Origin: Prochlorococcus sp. AG-347-J22
GTDB lineage: Bacteria; Cyanobacteriota; Cyanobacteriia; PCC-6307; Cyanobiaceae
DNA: 64,000 nucleotides
Assembly: GCA_003279005.1 (NCBI GenBank)
Contig: QCBY01000002.1
Span: 105,208 to 169,207 of the forward strand
Direction: 5' to 3'
Positions 25,092-32,581 of this stretch are shown piece by piece. The translations under genes were made by a program, and so were the position numbers. Below the pieces are notes generated by a model. It made no database searches. It was given only the letters and a program-made list of their open reading frames with translations, and was not told where the DNA came from. Numbering within the stretch: position 1 is the stretch's first letter; every line of letters starts with the position of its first letter.

Positions 25092-25214
25092 TTATATAAA
25101 TCTATTGATAATAAAACCTTTATTTTTTATTAAAGAATGAGAGACCAATGAACAGATTGTAGATACTGATTTCACGGCCTCACTTGTAACCGTAATTTTC
25201 GGTAGATACGACAA
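25092..25214 (-). CDS. Mini-protein with TTG start and very strong SD
   Basis: A 40-residue ORF: MSYLPKITVTSEAVKSVSTICSLVSHSLIKNKGFIINRFI. The ribosome-binding site AAAGGAGGTGA, a perfect match to the 16S tail, lies just before TTG. Strong SD sequences are rare in this AT-rich genome, and the first half (to SLVS) is notably GC-rich with an ACCG/CGGT hairpin, suggesting conserved function. No family recognised. It is on the same strand as, and downstream of, the SDR gene. It could also be a regulatory leader rather than a protein. Confidence 0.48.
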   Translation of the reverse strand: MSYLPKITVTSEAVKSVSTICSLVSHSLIKNKGFIINRFI

Positions 25215-25349
25215 TGAATCACCTCCTTTACTAATATTTTTTCTAACATAACCAATACGATTAAATAAAGAAACTTAATTAATAAAAATTTAAAGCTTTT
25301 TTAACAAATCAAATTTTTAAAAACCTAATTAAGAGTATTTAAGAAAATT

Positions 25350-26015
25350 CTACCAAGGTAAAATCTCACCATTAGCATGCCAAAATGTACCAGTATTATT
25401 TCTACTAAGAGAATCAATACGTTTTATAAGTCCATTTGCAGATTCTTCTGTTGATATTCCATATTTTGTAAATCCAGTCATACGAGTACTTACTAATCCT
25501 GGATGCAAAATAGCAACATAGATTTCTTCTTTTAAAAAATCTCTGGAAAGTGATTTCGCTGCCATTGATAATGCCACTTTAGACATTCTATAACCGTAAG
25601 AACTCCCTGATGAATTATCACCAATAGACCCCATGCGACTCGTAATAAAAGCAATCTTTGAAGATCTTTTTAAAAGACTTTTCAAAGATTTAGTCATAAA
25701 AATTGGACTTAAAGCATTTACTACAAATTGACGTATTATGCTTTCCTTATCAAGATCATCAAACGCATTAAATTCGTAAATACCTGCATTATGAATTATG
25801 CAATCTAATTCGATCCCTAATAGTTTTTGCCTCAAATTGGTTATTGAATCTTCTGAAGAAATATCTACACCTTCTTCAATTCTTAAACTTAATTTTTTTA
25901 ATTCTGAAGAAGCCTCTCTACATGTTGCTATTACTTCATCACCTCTCGCAATAATTTGTTTACATAATTCTAATCCAATCCCTCTATTCGAACCCGTAAT
26001 AAGGAAAGTAGACAT
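25350..26015 (-). CDS. Short-chain dehydrogenase/reductase
   Basis: A 221-residue classical SDR: TGSNRGIG cofactor motif (residues 7-14), NAG in CIIHNAGIYEF, SRMGSIGDNSS, and catalytic YRMSK. NAD(P)-linked oxidoreductase; substrate cannot be told. The sequence is closest in style to cyanobacterial SDR proteins of unknown substrate. It is a single gene with no obvious operon partner. Confidence 0.87.
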   Translation of the reverse strand: MSTFLITGSNRGIGLELCKQIIARGDEVIATCREASSELKKLSLRIEEGVDISSEDSITNLRQKLLGIELDCIIHNAGIYEFNAFDDLDKESIIRQFVVNALSPIFMTKSLKSLLKRSSKIAFITSRMGSIGDNSSGSSYGYRMSKVALSMAAKSLSRDFLKEEIYVAILHPGLVSTRMTGFTKYGISTEESANGLIKRIDSLSRNNTGTFWHANGEILPW

Positions 26016-26118
26016 TTTTTAAGGAAATATCTAATATTATAATTTAGTAAGCATTAATAATAAATAATTTAATTATCTACGAAGGATATATACAAAAATA
26101 TTTGGTTATGATTTAAAA

Positions 26119-26382
26119 ATGTTAGAAAGTAAAAGTCCATTAGACAAAATTTATAGATTAATTGCATCGCATGCATGGATGACTGAAAACGAAGCCCAGG
26201 TTTTGTTAGTAATGATGTATGCATCAGGCACAAAGTCAATAGGATTAGAAAGTAAAGGTTTAAACCAATTTATGGAAAGCTCATTAGAAAAGATGTGTTC
26301 AGATAGCAAAGAAAATTTACAAGCATATCTTTCAAAAATAAAAGATAAGTTTCCCAACAACGAATTACTTTATGAAGAATAA
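26119..26382 (+). CDS. Small soluble protein, unknown
   Basis: An 87-residue helical protein (MLESKSPLDKIYRLIASHAWMTENEAQVLLVMMYASGTKSIG...). One cysteine near residue 58. Its stop is 3 bases before the next ATG, so it forms an operon with the membrane protein at 26386. It opens a run of small genes up to 28.6 kb. No family recognised. Confidence 0.6.
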   Translation: MLESKSPLDKIYRLIASHAWMTENEAQVLLVMMYASGTKSIGLESKGLNQFMESSLEKMCSDSKENLQAYLSKIKDKFPNNELLYEE

Positions 26383-26385
26383 TTT

Positions 26386-26589
26386 ATGGAGATTTTGAAT
26401 CAAGAAGTTACTCAAGAAATTTTAAGACTTACATGGAGAAATCCACCTTTTATGGCTATTTCAATAGCTTTGATATGGCTAATACCTCAATTATTAATTA
26501 GGAAAATTATGTCAGTAAATTATGAGAAAAAGAAATTAGAAAAACAAAAAGATAAGATTGGAAAGCTTTACCCAAAAACTCTTAAATAA
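26386..26589 (+). CDS. Small membrane-associated protein
   Basis: A 67-residue protein with one hydrophobic segment (about 25-43, MAISIALIWLIPQLLI) flanked by an acidic N-terminus and a basic tail (SVNYEKKKLEKQKDKIGKLYPKTLK). Close coupling to the gene at 26119. Unknown function. Confidence 0.58.
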   Translation: MEILNQEVTQEILRLTWRNPPFMAISIALIWLIPQLLIRKIMSVNYEKKKLEKQKDKIGKLYPKTLK

Positions 26590-26646
26590 TACAAGTGTAA
26601 TATTTAAGGTCAATTTATTGGAATAGTTTAATTAATTTTAATTTTC

Positions 26647-26871
26647 ATGATTTATAAAATTGTAAGAATTGACGGAAAAGAAGATGATATAACGGCACAA
26701 ACTTTTTCAAATTATGCAGATGCTTATGATTTATTAGATAAAATATATGGTGATTTATGCTGCTCAGATGCAGATTATGAAGATACTATTTATTACGATA
26801 TTGTAGAGGGATATAAACAATCTAAGAAAATAAATGAAAAAAGAAGTCAAAGATTGGGAACCTACCAATGA
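26647..26871 (+). CDS. Small acidic protein, unknown
   Basis: A 74-residue protein (MIYKIVRIDGKEDDITAQTFSNYADAYDLLDKIYGDLCCSDADYEDT...). A strand-helix layout with CC in the middle and a basic C-terminus. Its end overlaps the next gene by 38 bases in another frame. I recall similar sequences in picocyanobacteria, without function. Confidence 0.6.
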   Translation: MIYKIVRIDGKEDDITAQTFSNYADAYDLLDKIYGDLCCSDADYEDTIYYDIVEGYKQSKKINEKRSQRLGTYQ

Positions 26872-27052
26872 ACAAAATATTGGAATAATTTCAAGTGTCT
26901 ATGAATTTATTAAAGAGGAACTTGCTGAACTGCAAGAAGTTACAGAATGTCCTGATACTTTTATTTATGATTTCATTGGAAGAATCCAACATGAGTGGCA
27001 TCCAGAATCATGCCATTCATTGGCAAGAAATCACAAAAAAGACTTTAAATAA
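26834..27052 (+). CDS. Small soluble protein overlapping its upstream neighbour
   Basis: A 72-residue protein (MKKEVKDWEPTNEQNIGIISSVYEFIKEELAELQEVTECPDTFIYDFIGRIQHEWHPE...). It starts 38 bases inside the gene at 26647. The motif IQHEWHPESCHSLARNHK resembles a metal- or acid-site loop, but this is only a pattern remark. The competing ORF 26895-27077 on the same strand is a shadow. Confidence 0.58.
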   Translation: MKKEVKDWEPTNEQNIGIISSVYEFIKEELAELQEVTECPDTFIYDFIGRIQHEWHPESCHSLARNHKKDFK

Positions 27053-27140
27053 TCAAATATACTTTTCAAAAATTTAATACAATTTTTTTTCTCATTAAAT
27101 TTAATTTAATATTATTCAAAAGTTGAATTTTAGTTTAAAA

Positions 27141-27227
27141 ATGATTATTCGCTTATTGGGTATAGTATTGATTCTTGGAACTCTTGCGTACTATGGTTTA
27201 GTTTTAACGGGAAATAGTAGTCTGTGA
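27141..27227 (+). CDS. 28-residue membrane peptide
   Basis: The ORF reads MIIRLLGIVLILGTLAYYGLVLTGNSSL: one hydrophobic helix with a polar C-terminus. Small, but the composition is not AT-driven (Gly, Leu and Tyr). It is upstream of the Trp-rich gene on the same strand by 31 bases. Function unknown. Confidence 0.42.
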   Translation: MIIRLLGIVLILGTLAYYGLVLTGNSSL

Positions 27228-27258
27228 AAACCTTGTTTATTTAATTAAAAGTCATCAA

Positions 27259-27465
27259 ATGAAATGGCCTCCTACTAATTGCTGGACAGCACCAAAAACA
27301 ATTAATGGAAATCGTCATTATCAAGTTAAGTCCTATGGAGGTAAATCCGATAAAAGATGGGTAGATCTATTTCCAACAAAAAACAAAAAAGATATTATGA
27401 GGATTTCTTGGGCAACTCTTAAATCAACTTGGACAAGTGGTTGGTTGAGGATCCCAAAAGATTGA
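27259..27465 (+). CDS. Small Trp-rich protein (TIGR02450-like)
   Basis: A 68-residue protein, MKWPPTNCWTAPKTINGNRHYQVKSYGGKSDKRWVDLFP..., with Trp residues at the start (WPPTNCW), middle (RWVDL) and end (WATLKSTWTSGWLRIPK). The layout W...NGxRHYxV...LK...W..GW fits the TIGR02450 Trp-rich family found in marine bacteria and cyanobacteria. Function unknown, possibly linked to light or blue-light stress. No membrane span. Confidence 0.72.
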   Translation: MKWPPTNCWTAPKTINGNRHYQVKSYGGKSDKRWVDLFPTKNKKDIMRISWATLKSTWTSGWLRIPKD

Positions 27466-27678
27466 TCAAAAAAAATTATTCATTCCAAAAAACCAAAAAA
27501 TAATTTTATTTTTAAAAGCTACAACATATAAAAAATCATTAGTATTAAAAAGCTAATTAAAAAATTAGAAAGATTCAATAATCTTTTGTAAATAAATGTT
27601 ATGAACTAACTTTTTGTAAAAAATCATACCTAAATTAAAAATTCTATCTTTTAATATCTTTCAAGAAATAATTCTACA

Positions 27679-27837
27679 ATGAAGCCAGAATCGAGAAAGA
27701 AATTACCTAATAAAAAAATAATAAGATCAGCTAAATTTGAAGCAAAAGAACAATTCACTAAATCGGCATTGGAAAATCTGAAAACTGAAAAAGAAAGAAT
27801 TGTAAATTCTTTAAAAAAATCAGGCGAAATCGAATAA
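27679..27837 (+). CDS. Small basic helical protein
   Basis: A 52-residue ORF not in the track: MKPESRKKLPNKKIIRSAKFEAKEQFTKSALENLKTEKERIVNSLKKSGEIE. Strongly basic N-terminus and an amphipathic helix, ending in a double stop (TAATAA). The composition suits an RNA- or DNA-associated protein, but nothing identifies it. Confidence 0.5.
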   Translation: MKPESRKKLPNKKIIRSAKFEAKEQFTKSALENLKTEKERIVNSLKKSGEIE

Positions 27838-27923
27838 TAAACTAAGAATTTTTCAAATAATTTATCAATCTCTACGAAATATAATATTATTAACTATTAT
27901 TACAACTAAGACAAATTTCTAAA

Positions 27924-28040
27924 ATGGATAAAATCTCATTAGCAAATGCTCATCTACCACAATTAGTAGGATTAGTATTAATGGCTATTGGCTATACATT
28001 AGGAAACAAATTTTACTTACCTGAAGTAAACAGAAAATAA
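27924..28040 (+). CDS. 38-residue membrane protein
   Basis: The ORF reads MDKISLANAHLPQLVGLVLMAIGYTLGNKFYLPEVNRK: a short membrane helix (about 13-27, LVGLVLMAIGYTLG) between polar ends. It lies about 190 bases upstream of the first hli gene on the same strand. The Gly-rich helix is reminiscent of chlorophyll-binding or photosystem micro-subunits, but it lacks the ExxNGR motif. Confidence 0.5.
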   Translation: MDKISLANAHLPQLVGLVLMAIGYTLGNKFYLPEVNRK

Positions 28041-28120
28041 GTTTATTTTTTTTATTTAGTGGAAGAATAAAAATATCTGTGCTGAAATTCGATTAAATAA
28101 GTAAAAATTATACATTTATG

Positions 28121-28134
28121 ACACAATATTGTGT
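28121..28134. repeat. 14-bp palindrome upstream of the hli genes
   Basis: ACACAATATTGTGT reads the same on both strands. A looser TGACACAATATTGTGTTA (18 bp, one mismatched pair) surrounds it. It is about 93 bases before the first hli ATG, and a second ACAATATT occurs at about 28151. A dimeric regulator site for light or stress control is a reasonable guess. Confidence 0.42.
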
Positions 28135-28226
28135 TATTTAGATTGAAAATACAATATTTTCTAGTCATTTTATTTACAAAAATTAATATATGTGTTACAT
28201 TTATTAATAATTAATTATCTTAAAAA

Positions 28227-28361
28227 ATGTCAAATTTAAAGAAAATAGAAAAAGAAAAGATAGTTGCTGAACAACTTAACGGAAGGTTTGCAATGCTTGG
28301 GTTTATAGCTGCGGTAGGTGCTTACTTGACAACTGGTCAAATTATTCCTGGGATAGTTTAA
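28227..28361 (+). CDS. hli: High-light-inducible protein
   Basis: A 44-residue ORF, absent from the track: MSNLKKIEKEKIVAEQLNGRFAMLGFIAAVGAYLTTGQIIPGIV. The EQLNGRFAMLGF stretch is the chlorophyll-binding signature (ExxNxRxAMxGF) of HLIP/Scp proteins, on a single transmembrane helix. Role: photoprotection and chlorophyll management around photosystem II under high light. It shares an operon with the second hli gene, 4 bases apart. Confidence 0.93.
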   Translation: MSNLKKIEKEKIVAEQLNGRFAMLGFIAAVGAYLTTGQIIPGIV

Positions 28362-28365
28362 TCAA

Positions 28366-28620
28366 ATGGATCCACTTACTGGCTTCATTATTGTCCTTAT
28401 AGTTGTAACTTTTCAATTCACACTATATGCAATCAAAAGGATGCAAGAACCATTAGAACCTAATTTTTCAAAAGATAATACATTCAAAAAAATGAAAAAT
28501 TTGAGAAAAAGTTATTGGAAAAATGCTGAAATAACAAACGGAAGATTAGCCATGATTGGGCTATTAGCGTTAGTCGTTAATTATGGTTTTTTTGGCTGGA
28601 TTATTCCTGGATTTATTTAG
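28366..28620 (+). CDS. hli: High-light-inducible protein with extra N-terminal segment
   Basis: An 84-residue protein. The C-terminal 30 residues are an HLIP unit (EITNGRLAMIGLLALVVNYGFFGWIIPG, with ExxNGRxAMIG). The N-terminus adds another hydrophobic helix (MDPLTGFIIVLIVVTFQFTLYAI), unlike the single-span hli upstream. That gives two spans in one protein. It is probably paired with the upstream HLIP in thylakoid complexes. A terminator follows at 28671. Confidence 0.9.
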   Translation: MDPLTGFIIVLIVVTFQFTLYAIKRMQEPLEPNFSKDNTFKKMKNLRKSYWKNAEITNGRLAMIGLLALVVNYGFFGWIIPGFI

Positions 28621-28670
28621 ATTAAAAATCTATTTACTTGCTGTAATAATTAAATTTTGACTATTTAACA

Positions 28671-28693
28671 TAAACTCTAAAATTGAGTTTTTA
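28671..28693 (+). terminator. Hairpin terminator after the hli pair
   Basis: AAACTC (28672-28677) pairs with GAGTTT (28685-28690) around a 7-base loop and is followed by TT and AT-rich sequence. Stem is short. It lies 50 bases after the hli stop. Confidence 0.5.
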
Positions 28694-29197
28694 GTAAATC
28701 TTTTTAATATTGAACAAATAGAAATAACGACTATCAAAAACTAATATTAAATTTAATGTTTTCGCTAAGAAAGAATATTTTATTTAAATTTTAAATAAAT
28801 ACATAATTGAAATTATCTAACCATTTATTTAGGTTCCAAGTTTCATCAGGCACAAATATCGCCACGTAATATTTCTCAAACCTTCCATAATTCAAATAGA
28901 TAATAATTATCAGGAATTAATCTTTGATGAAATGTATATGTCTGAATAATTACAAAAAAGTCTGTCATGCTGCACTTGAAGTGATTGCAAAATAAACAAA
29001 TTCTTTTTTGTTTGATTTTCAATTCTGAGGGGTATTCGAAATAACTCTATGGTTAAGTATCTTCTTTTAGTAAAAGTCATAATTTTCATTGTGTTTAAGT
29101 ACTTAACCATAAAAAAATTTGTATAGAGCTTTGAAGAATCTCGAACAGATAATTTTCTATCTTGTATTAAAATTTTTTTTATTTGAATTTGAGTTTT
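28694..29197. other. Stretch without a convincing gene
   Basis: No confident ORF. The 66-residue minus ORF (28910-29110) and a 25-residue plus ORF (29049-29126) occupy the same DNA around an inverted repeat and are both doubtful. Several TTTG/CAAA-type short hairpins occur around 28998-29020. The stretch separates the hli operon from the convergent DUF1651-like gene. Confidence 0.4.
29049..29110. repeat. 11-bp perfect inverted repeat
   Basis: ATGGTTAAGTA (29049-29059) and TACTTAACCAT (29100-29110) are exact reverse complements separated by 40 bases. Each arm starts with ATG when read inward on its own strand, so both strands encode a peptide starting MVKYL. That symmetry may be coincidental or may reflect an unrecognised structured RNA or mobile-element end. 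Confidence 0.42.
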
Positions 29198-29497
29198 TCA
29201 TACTGATTCAGGTAATTCAAGTTCCTCAAAAGTCCAACCCTCTAGTTGGAGATCATGCCATTTATCCCAAGCAGCATCTAAAGGTAATTTGCTGACGGAT
29301 TTAATTGCATATGGCTCACCAAGATCATTTGCATAAAACGTATAAGCAAATATCCTAATATTATTTCTTGTGGATTTTTTATCCCGTTCAAATAAGATTA
29401 ATCTGCTGCGTTCAGGGTTAAGTAGCCAACCACATGGGGACTCATTACGATAACCATAAGAAAAATTAGTCCAAACATTCGCCCCTCCAAGAGTCAT
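29198..29497 (-). CDS. DUF1651-like protein
   Basis: A 99-residue protein with the DUF1651 pattern: GWLLNPERSRLILFERDKKSTRNN, a middle strand, and IKSVSKLPLDAAWDKWHDLQLEGW. The family is restricted mainly to marine picocyanobacteria and has no known function. No membrane segment or signal. It faces the hli operon and the 29619 gene is divergent. Confidence 0.75.
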   Translation of the reverse strand: MTLGGANVWTNFSYGYRNESPCGWLLNPERSRLILFERDKKSTRNNIRIFAYTFYANDLGEPYAIKSVSKLPLDAAWDKWHDLQLEGWTFEELELPESV

Positions 29498-29618
29498 TGA
29501 GTATTAGTACAAATGTATTACTACTATAAATTAATCTTTATAGAACGTCAAGTATTAAAAATAATTTTACTGGCAATTTTTTAGAAATTTGATTCTATAT
29601 GTATAAAATCTTTTAATT

Positions 29619-29744
29619 ATGCAAATTTCTACTTTTGTAAAAGCAATCTTTTTTTTAACTCTTTATGCAATTTCTGATCTTTCTATAAAGAATCATATTT
29701 TAAAAAAAGCAATTCGAAAAGCCCATAGTGCTAGAAAAATTTAA
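29619..29744 (+). CDS. Small membrane-anchored basic protein
   Basis: A 41-residue ORF not in the track: MQISTFVKAIFFLTLYAISDLSIKNHILKKAIRKAHSARKI. N-terminal hydrophobic helix (about 5-20) then a Lys/Arg-rich tail. It could be a membrane-bound peptide or an amphipathic, toxin-like peptide. No partner gene identified. Confidence 0.42.
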   Translation: MQISTFVKAIFFLTLYAISDLSIKNHILKKAIRKAHSARKI

Positions 29745-29765
29745 TAAGAAAAGCAAATACAGACC

Positions 29766-29850
29766 CTGAGAATAACATTTATATCTATTACTCAGCAGGA
29801 AATGCTAATAATCAATGAAAATAAGTAAATTTCTTTATTGATATTCTCAG
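29766..29850. repeat. 9-bp inverted repeat
   Basis: CTGAGAATA (29766-29774) and TATTCTCAG (29842-29850) are exact reverse complements across 67 bases. It lies just before the 6S-region terminator. It may be the base of an RNA structure, or chance. Confidence 0.3.
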
Positions 29851-29914
29851 ATATATCTTAGTTTTATCAAGGATTGCTATTTGGCACTGCAGTCCTCTCC
29901 TAAACAGATAATAT

Positions 29915-29966
29915 CTAAAATAAAATACCTATCAAAAGCTTGTATTAACAAAAAGTTTTGATAGGT
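29915..29966 (-). terminator. Terminator after the 6S-like RNA
   Basis: On the minus strand ACCTATCAAAA (at 29966-29956) pairs with TTTTGATAGGT (29937-29927), an 11-bp stem, followed by ATTTTATTTTAG. This is a good factor-independent terminator for transcription from the purK side. It begins right at the 3' end of the 6S-like RNA. Confidence 0.8.
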
Positions 29967-30146
29967 AATACCGAATCCCCGTCAGTCCTCTGAGCGTCGA
30001 CCTGGAAAAGCCAGAAGAGGAGTCAAAGTGGGCTTTCGTTTCCAATTACAAGATTGGTTTACGTCCACGTCACGACAGTCTCCCCAAGTCGAAAAAGAGT
30101 CAGATCAGAGCACATAAAGAAGAACTTGACCAAAGATCCAGTAATA
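29967..30146 (-). ncRNA. ssrS: 6S RNA (ssrS/ssaA-like)
   Basis: A roughly 180-base, comparatively GC-rich, ORF-free region between purK and a terminator. A closing stem is visible: TACTGGATC (30143-30135) pairs with GATTCGGTA (29977-29969) with two G-U pairs, and purine-rich internal blocks such as GACTTGGGGAGACTG and GAGGACTGACGGGG could form the bulged arms. The size, the closing stem and the place next to purK fit cyanobacterial 6S RNA, which mimics promoter DNA and binds RNA polymerase. Boundaries are approximate. Read on the minus strand, the purK direction. Confidence 0.8.
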
Positions 30147-30165
30147 TAAATATTAACTTATTTTT

Positions 30166-31356
30166 TTAGTCATTTGGAGATGGCCAAATCTTTCTTACCT
30201 CAGTTAATATTTCTTTTGATTTTTCAGTTCTTTTATAATGGTTATTTTCATTAATTAAAAAGGTTATATGAGCCATTTTTCTCCCAAGACTTTCTTTAGA
30301 TTTTCCATACCAATGAAGATTAGACCCCTTAATTTGAGATAAAAGTTCTATTCTTTTTTCTATTGACAAGGGATATCTTTTTTTCAAACCTAGTAAATTT
30401 ATCATTAGAGATCCTTGGGAATTCATCTTTATTTCTGGAGGTTTGATACCTGAAGATATACAAATATATTGATCGAATTGACTTGATGAACAAGCTTCAA
30501 TAGAGAAATGAGCTGAATTGTGAGTTCTTGGTGCGATTTCATTAATTAGCAGTCCACCTTCACCATAAAAAAACTCAATTGCCATTACCCCCACATAATT
30601 AAGTTCATTCACTATTGAAGAGAAAATATTAATTGCAAAAGTTTTCAAATCGTATTTTATTGCAGCAGGAGAAAAAACCCAATCACAAACATTATTTTTT
30701 TGATACGTTTCAACAATGGGGAAGAATCTTATAGTGCCATCAAAATCTCTTGATCCAACCAAAGCAAGCTCATTTTCAAAATCAACCCATTCTTCAATTA
30801 ACCATTCATCTGAATTAACTTTAATTGAAAAAGAATTTAAATCATCTTTGCTATTAATTCTTTTATTTCCTTTTCCATCATATCCTCCTTTGTATGATTT
30901 AAGCATTAGGGGAAAATGCCAATCCTTAATTTCTTCATCATCAAGACTTAAAAATTCCTTTAAGGAAATCCATCTTGGTGATGGGAGGTTCATTCTCTCT
31001 ATTAATTTTTTTTGAGAAATTCGATCCACCAAAGGTTGGATTGATTCAAGACTTGGCACAAAAATATTTTTGGAATTAATCATATTCAATTTTTCAATCT
31101 TTATCCATTCATTTTCAAAAATTATTTTTTCGCATTCTTTAATTAACTCTTTATTTCCTTTAACTTTTAAAGGATCAGCTTCAATAACATAATCAGCTTT
31201 TAAACCAGCAGGATCACTAGAGGATTTAGTTTGAACACATACTTTTATACCTCTATTCTTTGCAGCTTCAGCAAGCATTAAAGCTAATTGACCGCCTCCG
31301 ATTATTCCTAGTGAATAATTTTTCTTTATGTTTTTTATATTTCTTTTTAGATTCAT
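30166..31356 (-). CDS. purK: 5-(carboxyamino)imidazole ribonucleotide synthase PurK
   Basis: A 396-residue ATP-grasp enzyme: IIGGGQLALMLAEAAKNRGIKVCV (N-terminal nucleotide fold), ATP-grasp block FPLMLKSYKGGYDGKGN, EEWVDFENELALVG, and catalytic FYGEGGLLINEIAPRTHNSAHFSIEACSSSQFDQ. It makes N5-CAIR from AIR, bicarbonate and ATP in purine synthesis, working with PurE (not in the window). The 6S RNA follows its 3' end by about 20 bases, so the two may share a transcript. Confidence 0.94.
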   Translation of the reverse strand: MNLKRNIKNIKKNYSLGIIGGGQLALMLAEAAKNRGIKVCVQTKSSSDPAGLKADYVIEADPLKVKGNKELIKECEKIIFENEWIKIEKLNMINSKNIFVPSLESIQPLVDRISQKKLIERMNLPSPRWISLKEFLSLDDEEIKDWHFPLMLKSYKGGYDGKGNKRINSKDDLNSFSIKVNSDEWLIEEWVDFENELALVGSRDFDGTIRFFPIVETYQKNNVCDWVFSPAAIKYDLKTFAINIFSSIVNELNYVGVMAIEFFYGEGGLLINEIAPRTHNSAHFSIEACSSSQFDQYICISSGIKPPEIKMNSQGSLMINLLGLKKRYPLSIEKRIELLSQIKGSNLHWYGKSKESLGRKMAHITFLINENNHYKRTEKSKEILTEVRKIWPSPND

Positions 31357-31489
31357 ATGATGATCTTATTATGATTTTTAATTCTTAACAACTGATAATT
31401 TTAGTCTATTTTTTAAGTCAAGATAAGGTTAGAATGAAGTAGATCAAAAATTTACATATTAATAAAAAAACTCTTCTTGGATATTTATT

Positions 31490-32581
31490 GTGAATAAGAA
31501 GCAAATACTAGTACCTTTAAGTAATAATTCATATGAAGTTACAATACAAAAAGGAATAATTGGCAGTATTGGTGAAGAACTAAATCGAATAGGGATTAAT
31601 AAAGAAAGAAAAATACTCATAGTTTCTAATAGAGAAATTTCTAATTTATTTGGTGAAAAAGTTATTAATAATTTAAAAAAATATAATTTTTATGCCGAAA
31701 TATTTAATATTAATGCAGGAGAATCGTATAAAAACTTGAATAGTTTGAGCGATATATATAATTTTGCTTTCGACATTGGCTTAGAAAGAAATTCTTTGAT
31801 GATTGCACTTGGGGGAGGAATTGTTGGAGATGTAACTGGTTTTGCTGCCGCAACATGGTTGAGAGGTATTGAATATATTCAAATTCCTACAACCTTATTA
31901 TCTATGGTTGATTCATCAGTAGGAGGAAAAACAGCAGTAAATCATCCTAAAGGTAAGAATTTAATAGGAGCTTTTTATCAGCCAAAAGCAGTTTTTATTG
32001 ACCCTGAAACCCTTGCAACCTTACCCACGAGAGAATTTAAGGCAGGCATGGCAGAAGTTATTAAATATGGGATTATAAAAGACAAAGCACTTTTTGAGTA
32101 CTTAGAAGATGATAAGAATAGAGATGATATTCTCAATCTCGAGAACGAATCTTTAATACAAATAATCAATAATTCTATTCAAACAAAAGCTTGCATAGTT
32201 TCTGAAGATGAGAAAGAAAATGGAATAAGAGCAATATTAAATTATGGACATTCATTTGGCCACGTAATAGAAAATTTGTGTGGATATGGAGAATATCTTC
32301 ACGGCGAGGCAATATCAATTGGAATGAGAATTGCAGGAGATATTGCTTCTGAAAAAAATTTGTGGCTAAAAGAGGATTCCCTAAGGCAAAATACTCTTTT
32401 AGAAAGCTACGATTTACCAACACAAATCCCAAAAATCAAAAAGAATGAGGTACTAACAATACTTATGGGAGACAAAAAAGTACGTGATGGAAGAATGAGA
32501 TTTATCTTACCAAGAGAGATAGGAAAAGTTGATATATTTAATGATATCAGTGAGTCACAATTTCTAAAATATTTCGATTAA
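31490..32581 (+). CDS. aroB: 3-dehydroquinate synthase AroB
   Basis: A 363-residue enzyme starting at GTG. Family blocks: [69 protein letters not shown] and the zinc-site region [13 protein letters not shown] with HGEAISIGM. It converts DAHP to 3-dehydroquinate in the shikimate pathway. Divergent from purK; its stop overlaps that of the convergent MidA-like gene by 4 bases. Confidence 0.95.
   Translation: MNKKQILVPLSNNSYEVTIQKGIIGSIGEELNRIGINKERKILIVSNREISNLFGEKVINNLKKYNFYAEIFNINAGESYKNLNSLSDIYNFAFDIGLERNSLMIALGGGIVGDVTGFAAATWLRGIEYIQIPTTLLSMVDSSVGGKTAVNHPKGKNLIGAFYQPKAVFIDPETLATLPTREFKAGMAEVIKYGIIKDKALFEYLEDDKNRDDILNLENESLIQIINNSIQTKACIVSEDEKENGIRAILNYGHSFGHVIENLCGYGEYLHGEAISIGMRIAGDIASEKNLWLKEDSLRQNTLLESYDLPTQIPKIKKNEVLTILMGDKKVRDGRMRFILPREIGKVDIFNDISESQFLKYFD

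Noticed and set aside
25215-25233. Resemblance of the plus strand to the 3' end of 16S rRNA (AATCACCTCCTTT)
   Set aside because: Only the anti-SD core matches and no other rRNA sequence is near; it is explained by a strong SD on the minus strand.
28910-29110. 66-residue minus-strand ORF
   Set aside because: It overlaps the inverted repeat, has an erratic composition and no neighbour relation; likely a product of AT-rich DNA.
30716-31015. 99-residue plus-strand ORF
   Set aside because: Antisense to purK, whose ATP-grasp motifs are clear.
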